From the NCBI RefSeq assembly GCF_014650175.1, contig NZ_BMUL01000023.1, forward strand, positions 24,828 to 88,827: a stretch of DNA of 64,000 nucleotides. Direction: 5' to 3'. The notes under the pieces were generated by a model. It did no database searches, was not told the DNA's origin, and saw only the letters and a list, made by a program, of their open reading frames with translations. The position numbers and the translations under genes are program-made. The stretch's first letter is position 1. Each line of letters opens with the position of its first letter. Below are positions 58,900-64,000 of the stretch, one piece after another. The stretch comes from Streptomyces termitum. Lineage in GTDB: Bacteria > Actinomycetota > Actinomycetes > Streptomycetales > Streptomycetaceae.

Positions 58900-59757
58900 A
58901 TGTCCCAGCACGACCTCCTGACCCCGACCGGGCCCACCGCCCCGGCACCCCGGACGGCTCCGGCGGCCCGGTCGTGGCTCCCGGCCCCGCTCCACCTCCT
59001 GGCGTTCCTGGCGCTCTACCTGCTCGCGGTCTGCACCCCCTTCGGACAGCGGGCGGAGAACGCCCTGCTCGACGGCGACGCCGGCGCCGGACCCGCCTGG
59101 ATCTACGACCTCTCGGGCGCGGTCTACGGCTCCACGCCCCTGCCGCCCCTCGAACACAGCGCCATGCCCACCCTGCTCGCGGGCCTCGCGCTCATCGCCG
59201 CCGTCACCGTGGTCCGGCGGCGCTGGTGGCAGGGGTGCGCGGCGCTCGGGGTCGTCGTGGCCACGATCGGTGCCAAGGAGGTCACCCGGACGCTCCTGCC
59301 CCGCCCCGACCTGGTGGGCGCGAGCGACCTGCTCACCGAGGCGAGCTTCCCCAGCGGACACGCCGCCGTGCCCGCCGCCCTGGCCCTCGGCACCGCCCTC
59401 ATCGCCTCCCCGAGGCTGCGCCCCTACGTCCTCACGGTCGGCACCCTGTGGTTCGCCGTCACCGCCGCCGCCGTCCAGGCCACCTACCACCACCGGCCCA
59501 GCGACGTCCTCGGCTCCGCCCTCCTGGCCTGCGCCTGCTACGCCCTCGCCACCCGTCTGCTGCCCCCGACCGGCGAACCGGCCCCCGCGCACCCCCGCGC
59601 CCTGCCCGCCGTCGCCCTGGCCCTCGCGGCGATCGGCGCACTCCTCGCCGGAGCCCGCGACGACTCCCTCGTACAGTCGCTGACGTTCGCGGCGGCGGGC
59701 TTCCTGAGCGCGGCCCTGCTCCACTTCACGGCGACCCGGCACGCCCCGCGCCCCTGA
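58900..59757 (+). CDS. PAP2-family phosphatase, membrane-bound
   Basis: 285 aa with about six helices. The three PAP2 phosphatase motifs are present: KEVTRTLLPRPD, FPSGHAAVP and YHHRPSDVLG (His nucleophile and Asp). Acts outside the membrane on lipid phosphates such as phosphatidate or undecaprenyl pyrophosphate. It follows the membrane protein gene by 38 bp. Confidence 0.92.
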   Translation: MSQHDLLTPTGPTAPAPRTAPAARSWLPAPLHLLAFLALYLLAVCTPFGQRAENALLDGDAGAGPAWIYDLSGAVYGSTPLPPLEHSAMPTLLAGLALIAAVTVVRRRWWQGCAALGVVVATIGAKEVTRTLLPRPDLVGASDLLTEASFPSGHAAVPAALALGTALIASPRLRPYVLTVGTLWFAVTAAAVQATYHHRPSDVLGSALLACACYALATRLLPPTGEPAPAHPRALPAVALALAAIGALLAGARDDSLVQSLTFAAAGFLSAALLHFTATRHAPRP

Positions 59758-59791
59758 GCCCCCCACACCCTCCCCGGGAGAACGCCCACGC

Positions 59792-59829
59792 GATCCCGTC
59801 CGACCCGACCGACCGGGCCGGGCGGGATC
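59792..59829 (+). terminator. Hairpin after the PAP2 gene
   Basis: GATCCCGTCC (59792-59801) pairs with GGGCGGGATC (59820-59829), one G-U pair, with further inner pairing. Confidence 0.6.
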
Positions 59830-59865
59830 CCGGCGTCTCGGGGCACACCCGCCCGGCCCCGCCGG

Positions 59866-59912
59866 AGAAAACCGCTCGTGGGCCTCCCCGGCGGTGGGGT
59901 ACGGTCACGGGC
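59866..59912 (+). promoter_or_regulatory. Promoter of the leader ORF, possible WblC/WhiB7-type
   Basis: TACGGT (59900-59905) puts the transcript start at about 59912, directly before the leader ATG. About 18 bp upstream is a poor -35, and a short A-rich block AGAAAAC (59866-59872) stands just before it, as in WhiB7/WblC-dependent promoters of ribosome-drug resistance genes. The assignment is tentative. Confidence 0.45.
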
Positions 59913-59942
59913 ATGTTCTTCATGCAGCAGATCTACGGCTGA
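59913..59942 (+). CDS. Nine-residue leader peptide MFFMQQIYG upstream of the glycosyltransferase
   Basis: ATG at 59913, TGA at 59940-59942, no ribosome site, and a TANNNT hexamer seven bases upstream: a leaderless mini-ORF. It stands 133 bp before a macrolide-type glycosyltransferase with a stable hairpin in between. Leader peptides of this size act in antibiotic-induced ribosome stalling. That it is translated is inference. Confidence 0.5.
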   Translation: MFFMQQIYG

Positions 59943-59990
59943 CGACACGGCAGGGAAGCGGCCCCCCGCCTCCCCTCCCCGCACGCCCCG

Positions 59991-60022
59991 CGCCCCCGCG
60001 ACCGAGACCCTCGGCGGGGGCG
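59991..60022 (+). promoter_or_regulatory. Attenuator-like hairpin between leader ORF and glycosyltransferase
   Basis: CGCCCCCGC (59991-59999) pairs exactly with GCGGGGGCG (60014-60022), and an inner CCGAG-ACC-CTCGG hairpin (60002-60014) competes for one base. The structure could end transcription unless ribosomes stall on the leader. Confidence 0.5.
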
Positions 60023-60075
60023 GCGCACGGGCCTGCCCGTCCTTCCAGACCGAGACCTGAAGCGAGCGAACACCC

Positions 60076-61251
60076 ATGTCACGTCGCCGTGCCCACATCG
60101 CGATGGCCGGAATCCCCGCCGTCAGCCACATCCGCCCCAGCCTGGACGTCATCCGCGAACTGGTGGCCCGAGGCCACCGGGTCACCTACGCCAACGACCC
60201 CGCGGTCGCCGACCTGATCACCGCGACCGGCGCCGAACTCGTCCCCTGCGCCTCGGTCCTGCCGGTCGCCGACAACGACTGGCCCGAGGACCCCGTCGCC
60301 GCGATGGACCTCTTCCTCGACGACGCCGTCCAGGCGCTGCCCCAGCTGCGCGCCGCCTACCGGGACGACCCGGCGGACCTGTACCTGTACGACATCGGGG
60401 CCTACGCCGCCCGCGCCCTCGCCGAGGAGCAGGGCCGGCCCCTCGTCCAGCTGTCCCCGACGTTCGTGGCCTGGGAGGGGTACGAGGAGGAGATCGGGGC
60501 CCACCTGCGCGCCCTGCCCGGCGCCGACGCCCACCGGGCGAAGTTCGCGCGGTGGCTCGCCGCCTGCGGGGCGTCCACCACCGACGTGGACGCCTTCTCC
60601 GGGCGCCCGCCGCGCTGCCTGGCCCTGATCCCCGGCGCGATGCAGCCGCACGCCGACCGGGTCGACACCGACACGGTGACCTTCGTCGGCCCCTGCTTCG
60701 ACCCGCGTACGGAGACAGGCGACTGGACCCGTCCCGCCGGAGCGGAGAACGTCCTGCTGGTCTCCCTGGGCTCGGCGTACACCCGGCAGCCGGAGTTCTA
60801 CCGCCAGTGCCTGGCGGCGTACGGGGACCTCCCCGGCTGGCACGTCGTCCTCCAGATCGGCCGGCACACCGACCCGAAGGAACTCGGCGGGATCCCGGCC
60901 AACGTCGAGGTCCACCCCTGGGTCCCGCAGCGCGCGATCCTGGAGGACGCGGACGCCTTCGTCACCCACGCGGGCATGGGCGGCTGCGGCGAAGGACTCC
61001 GGGCGGGCGTCCCGATGATCGCCGTGCCCCAGGGCGTCGACCAGTTCATGAACGCCGACCGGCTCGTGGAACTGGGCGTCGCCCGCCGTGTCGACACCGG
61101 CGAGGCCACGGCCGAAACCCTCAGGGCGGCCTTGCTCGACCTGACCGGCGACCCGGAGGTCGCCCGCCGCTCGGCCCGCCTGAGCGCCGCCACCCGCACC
61201 GAGGGCGGCACCGCGCACGCGGCCGACCTCATCGAGGCCCTGCTGCCCTGA
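60076..61251 (+). CDS. Macrolide-type glycosyltransferase (OleD/Mgt family, GT1)
   Basis: 391 aa. It follows OleD along its length: HIAMAGIPAVSHIRPSLDVIRELVARGHRV, LVSLGSAYTRQPEFYRQC, GWHVVLQIGRHTDPKELG, VEVHPWVPQRAIL and the sugar-nucleotide motif HAGMGGCGEGLRAGVPMIAVPQGVDQ. The catalytic His should be His18 (SHIRP, equal to GHVNP in OleD). Such enzymes inactivate macrolides or other phenols with UDP-glucose. The N-terminal acceptor loop differs from OleD, so the acceptor is open. Only a weak ribosome site (GAAGCGAGCG) precedes the ATG, which fits regulated translation. Confidence 0.94.
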   Translation: MSRRRAHIAMAGIPAVSHIRPSLDVIRELVARGHRVTYANDPAVADLITATGAELVPCASVLPVADNDWPEDPVAAMDLFLDDAVQALPQLRAAYRDDPADLYLYDIGAYAARALAEEQGRPLVQLSPTFVAWEGYEEEIGAHLRALPGADAHRAKFARWLAACGASTTDVDAFSGRPPRCLALIPGAMQPHADRVDTDTVTFVGPCFDPRTETGDWTRPAGAENVLLVSLGSAYTRQPEFYRQCLAAYGDLPGWHVVLQIGRHTDPKELGGIPANVEVHPWVPQRAILEDADAFVTHAGMGGCGEGLRAGVPMIAVPQGVDQFMNADRLVELGVARRVDTGEATAETLRAALLDLTGDPEVARRSARLSAATRTEGGTAHAADLIEALLP

Positions 61252-61256
61252 CCCGA

Positions 61257-61293
61257 CCGCCGGCCCCGCCCCTGTCCCGGGCGGGGCCGGCGG
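61257..61293. terminator. Bidirectional terminator hairpin
   Basis: 15-bp perfect arms (61257-61271 and 61279-61293, seven-base loop) between the convergent glycosyltransferase and secreted-protein genes. Confidence 0.85.
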
Positions 61294-61301
61294 TGTCTCG
61301 G

Positions 61302-61661
61302 CTACGGCGTGACCACGCGGTAGCTCAGCGCCTGCCCGGGCAGGTTGCTCTGGGCCAGCGAACCGCTGGCCCACGCCCAGGAACCGCCGCACCCGGCCTG
61401 CGGGTAGAGCACCAGGGACGCGGAGCCCGAGGCGATCTGGACCGAGGAGACCGGGTCCGCCAGCGTGTGGCACGTACCGAAGTCACCGAGGTCGGCCTCC
61501 GTCACGGCACCCGTTCCGTTCGTCCCGCCGTAGAGGTGGCCGCCCAGCCGCAACGGCGGCCAGCCGGCGGCGTGCGCCGTCCCGGCGCCGATGCCGATCA
61601 GAGCCGCCGTCATGACCGCGGCAGCGGCGGCACCGCGCTTCCTCGCTCGGGAAGAGACCAT
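61302..61661 (-). CDS. Small secreted protein, peptidase inhibitor I36/crystallin-like
   Basis: 119 aa from ATG 61661 (61670 is also possible). Signal peptide with Arg/Lys start and AxA site (AAAAAVMTAALIGIGAGTAHA). The mature 85 residues have two Cys and the order CHTLADPVSSVQIASGSASL, LYPQAGCGGSWAW, which resembles the I36 inhibitor/beta-gamma crystallin fold of Streptomyces SMPI. A protease inhibitor role is possible but unproven. Confidence 0.8.
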   Translation of the reverse strand: MVSSRARKRGAAAAAVMTAALIGIGAGTAHAAGWPPLRLGGHLYGGTNGTGAVTEADLGDFGTCHTLADPVSSVQIASGSASLVLYPQAGCGGSWAWASGSLAQSNLPGQALSYRVVTP

Positions 61662-62014
61662 GTACCCCATCTTTCCGTGTGCGGGCGGAGCCGGGCAGGC
61701 GCCGCCGTGTCCGTCCGGTCGGATGCATCCGGAACAAGATTCTTGCAGGTTCAACCAATCGTGGGGAGGGTGCGGGCGGACCCGCTTCCGCACGGCGATC
61801 GTTTCCGGACAGGAGCTTCCGGTTCGTCCCCGCCCCGGCGATCCCTCGGGGAAAAAACGGTGCGAGCGACGCGCGGTGCCTTCGATACGATGCCGACGGC
61901 CTGCGGAGACCGCCCGTCGCCCCCATCCGACGCCGTCGTCCCCCGCCGCCTCCCGAACAGGGCCCGCCGTGGCAGCGCCACCGGCGCCGTACGTACGAAA
62001 TGGAGCATCCGAGG
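61662..62014. other. Gene-free region between the secreted-protein gene and metS
   Basis: CAAG-ATT-CTTG (61735-61745) is a short inverted repeat. No T-box-like element was recognised. No gene is supported. Confidence 0.5.
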
Positions 62015-63742
62015 ATGACCCGCCACCTGGTAACCAGCGCGCTTCCCTACATCAACGGGATCAAGCATCTGGGCAACATGGTCGGGTCGATGCTCCCGGC
62101 GGACGTGTACTCCCGGTACCTCCGCCGGCGCGGTCACGACGTCCTCTACATCTGCGCCACCGACGAGCACGGCACCCCCGCCGAGCTCGCCGCCAAGGAG
62201 GCCGGACTGAGCGTCGCCGACTTCTGCGCGCAGGCGCACGACGCGCAGAAGGCCGTGTACGACGGCTTCGCCCTGGCCTTCGACCACTTCGGCCGCAGCT
62301 CCTCCCCGCAGAACGCCGAGATCACCCAGCACTTCGCGCGCAGGCTCCACGAGAACGGCTTCATCGAGGAGCGCGCGATCCGCCAGGTGTACTCGCCGGT
62401 CGACGGCCGCTTCCTGCCGGACCGGTACGTGGAGGGCACCTGCCCGCACTGCGGATACGACAAGGCCCGCGGCGACCAGTGCGAGAACTGCACCCGCGTC
62501 CTCGACCCGACCGACCTGATCGACCCGCGCTCGGCGATCAGCGGCTCCACGGACCTGGAGGTCCGCGAGACCAAGCACCTCTTCCTGCTGCAGTCCAAGC
62601 TCCAGCACGAGGTCGAGGAGTGGATCGCCACCGTCGGCGACCAGTGGCCGCACCTGTCCACCTCCATCGCCCGCAAGTGGCTGACCGAGGGCCTGAACGA
62701 CCGCGCCATCACCCGCGACCTCGACTGGGGCGTCCCCGTCCCCGCCGACACCTGGCCGGAGCTCGCGGCCGAGGGCAAGGTCTTCTACGTCTGGTTCGAC
62801 GCCCCCATCGAGTACATCGGCGCGACCCGCGAATGGGCGGACGCCGCCGCCGACGGCGAGACCCGCGACTGGAAGTCGTGGTGGTACGAGGCGGACGACA
62901 CCGTCCACTACACCCAGTTCATGGCGAAGGACAACGTCCCCTTCCACACCGTGATGTTCCCGGCGACCGAGATCGGCGTCCGCGAACCGTGGAAGAAGGT
63001 CGACGTCGTCAAGGGCTTCAACTGGCTCACCTACTATGGCGGCAAATTCTCCACCTCGCAGAAGCGCGGCGTCTTCACCGACGCGGCCCTCGACATCCTC
63101 CCCGGCGACTACTGGCGCTATTTCCTCATCGCCAACGCCCCCGAGTCCGACGACTCCTCCTTCACCTGGGAACACTTCACCGCCACGGTCAACAAGGACC
63201 TCGCCGACACCCTCGGCAACTTCGTCAACCGCGTGCTCTCCTTCTCCCGCAAGCGATTCGGCGACGAGGTCCCCGCCGGCCACCCCGCCGGAGAGGCGGA
63301 GGCGAAGCTGGGGGAGGGCATCGCCCAGCTGCTCGCCGAGTACGAGGAGCACATGGAGGCCCTCCAGTTCCGCAAGGCCGCAGCCGCCCTGCGCGCCCTG
63401 TGGTCCGCGGGCAACTCCTACCTGGAGGAGAAGGCCCCCTGGCTGGAGATCAAGACCGATCCCGAGGGCGCCGCGCTCACCCTGCGCACCGCGATGAACC
63501 TCATCCACCTGTACGCGGTCGTCTCCGAGCCCTTCATCCCGACGTCGGCCGCCGCCATGCGCGGGGCCTTCGCCCTGGCGGACGACACCGCGACCTGGGT
63601 GACCGCCGCCCAGGCCACGTCCCTGGACACCGTCCCGGCCGGCACCGCCTTCATCGTGCCCCCGGTCCTCTTCGCGAAGATCACGGAAGAAGACCTGGCC
63701 TCCTACCGCGAACGCTTCGGCGGCAGCCCGACCACGGCCTGA
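62015..63742 (+). CDS. metG: Methionyl-tRNA synthetase
   Basis: 575 aa. Start MTRHLVTSALPYINGIKHLGN is that of Streptomyces MetRS; an upstream in-frame ATG at 62000 lacks a ribosome site. Class I motifs appear as HLGN (for HIGH) and FSTSQKRG (for KMSKS); zinc knuckle CPHCGYDKARGDQCENC. It charges tRNA-Met and tRNA-fMet. The anticodon-binding helical part follows; the C-terminal dimerisation (EMAP-like) domain is absent, as in related Streptomyces enzymes. Ordinary housekeeping gene, marking chromosome core. Some Streptomyces have a second MetRS, so this need not be the only one. Confidence 0.97.
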   Translation: MTRHLVTSALPYINGIKHLGNMVGSMLPADVYSRYLRRRGHDVLYICATDEHGTPAELAAKEAGLSVADFCAQAHDAQKAVYDGFALAFDHFGRSSSPQNAEITQHFARRLHENGFIEERAIRQVYSPVDGRFLPDRYVEGTCPHCGYDKARGDQCENCTRVLDPTDLIDPRSAISGSTDLEVRETKHLFLLQSKLQHEVEEWIATVGDQWPHLSTSIARKWLTEGLNDRAITRDLDWGVPVPADTWPELAAEGKVFYVWFDAPIEYIGATREWADAAADGETRDWKSWWYEADDTVHYTQFMAKDNVPFHTVMFPATEIGVREPWKKVDVVKGFNWLTYYGGKFSTSQKRGVFTDAALDILPGDYWRYFLIANAPESDDSSFTWEHFTATVNKDLADTLGNFVNRVLSFSRKRFGDEVPAGHPAGEAEAKLGEGIAQLLAEYEEHMEALQFRKAAAALRALWSAGNSYLEEKAPWLEIKTDPEGAALTLRTAMNLIHLYAVVSEPFIPTSAAAMRGAFALADDTATWVTAAQATSLDTVPAGTAFIVPPVLFAKITEEDLASYRERFGGSPTTA

Positions 63743-63769
63743 GCCGGCCGTCCCCCTACGAGGCCCCTC

Positions 63770-63793
63770 GGCCCCTCCCGCGAGGGAGGGGCC
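63770..63793 (+). terminator. Terminator after metG
   Basis: GGCCCCTCCC-GCGA-GGGAGGGGCC, a 10-bp perfect stem with a GNRA tetraloop, 27 bp after the stop. Confidence 0.88.
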
Positions 63794-63810
63794 ACCCACG
63801 GGGACCCGAG

Positions 63811-63839
63811 TTGACATGGGATGACGTGCTCCGTAGTGT
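63811..63839 (+). promoter_or_regulatory. Consensus housekeeping promoter
   Basis: TTGACA (63811-63816), 17-bp spacer, TAGTGT (63834-63839): near-perfect for HrdB-type RNA polymerase. The transcript has no ORF in the next 160 bases, only small hairpins (for example GCCGC-GTCA-GCGGC near 63887-63900), so it may be a stable or small RNA or a long leader. Confidence 0.75.
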
Positions 63840-63931
63840 TCTCCGAGTTGTCACGGAGCCGGAACGGTTCTGCGGCAGCCACTCCGCCGCGTCAGCGGCA
63901 CCTCAATCCAGCACGGCCTCCCTCCCGGGAT

Positions 63932-63953
63932 GAATTTCGGCATGCCGAAATTC
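63932..63953. promoter_or_regulatory. Perfect 22-bp palindrome
   Basis: GAATTTCGGCA followed by TGCCGAAATTC, with no spacer, downstream of the consensus promoter. It has the look of a dimeric operator rather than a terminator. Confidence 0.65.
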
Positions 63954-63969
63954 AATTCGAAAGGCTCGA

Positions 63970-63999
63970 TTATGAGCCGGTCGGGGAATCCGCTAAGGT
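63970..63999 (+). promoter_or_regulatory. Possible second promoter at the window edge
   Basis: TTATGA (63970-63975), an 18-bp spacer and TAAGGT (63994-63999). The gene it serves lies outside the window. Strong tandem promoters often precede rRNA or tRNA operons; this cannot be checked here. Confidence 0.4.
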
Positions 64000-64000
64000 T

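Noticed and set aside
61755..62014. T-box or other tRNA-sensing leader before metG
   Set aside because: A GGGTGCGGGCGG stretch recalls the T-box core only faintly; the conserved T-box and specifier loop are not found.

Overview
The window is very GC-rich DNA with codon use, regulators and gene families typical of a Streptomyces chromosome: type I modular PKS, AfsA/gamma-butyrolactone receptor pair, SARP regulator, rare TTA codons, an ECF42-type sigma factor and many leaderless-looking starts. The sequence is consistent with a secondary-metabolism region that runs into ordinary chromosome, with a housekeeping methionyl-tRNA synthetase at the right end. No phage, plasmid or CRISPR genes were seen.

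Positions 1-16.1 kb are the end of a type I polyketide cluster. Three PKS proteins lie head to tail (the first only as its last ACP), all with malonyl-type AT domains and KS-AT-DH-KR-ACP modules. The last protein ends in a thioester reductase, so the chain should leave as an aldehyde or alcohol rather than an acid or lactone. The DH of the penultimate module carries Gln where the catalytic Asp belongs. Next come an SDR, a divergent afsA-like synthase and TetR-type butyrolactone receptor, and a small SARP. The SDR, the afsA homologue and the SARP each carry one TTA codon, so the whole switch looks bldA-dependent. The layout resembles GBL-controlled, reductively released clusters of the coelimycin type; the product cannot be read from this piece.

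Positions 16-45 kb hold mostly accessory genes: an RNA-repair pair (T4 Rnl1-like ligase plus kinase/phosphatase), a STAND ATPase, a DUF4232 lipoprotein, two NarL-type two-component systems, a secretory lipase, an MMPL exporter, a TetR/MFS exporter pair with a leaderless promoter, a Ser/Thr kinase fused to a SecD P1-like outer domain, a 187-bp MITE-like element whose ends supply the stop codons of both flanking genes, an amidase/TetR pair with two matching operators, and a condensation/acyltransferase-like protein.

Positions 45-56 kb hold a membrane-anchored Mrr-type endonuclease, a SnoaL-like protein behind a textbook SoxR box, a secreted protein, an ECF42 sigma factor with its DGPF partner and matching promoter, two tandem EF-hand proteins, and a tight four-gene operon (mfnB homologue, aldehyde dehydrogenase, Zn alcohol dehydrogenase, methyltransferase). 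That operon looks like a compact furan-carboxylate pathway starting from glyceraldehyde 3-phosphate and is my best candidate for an undescribed system.

Positions 56-64 kb hold small membrane proteins, a PadR/membrane protein/PAP2 group, a macrolide-type glycosyltransferase behind a nine-codon leader ORF and hairpin (probable ribosome-mediated attenuation), a secreted I36-like protein, MetRS, and then a non-coding stretch with a consensus promoter and a perfect 22-bp palindrome.
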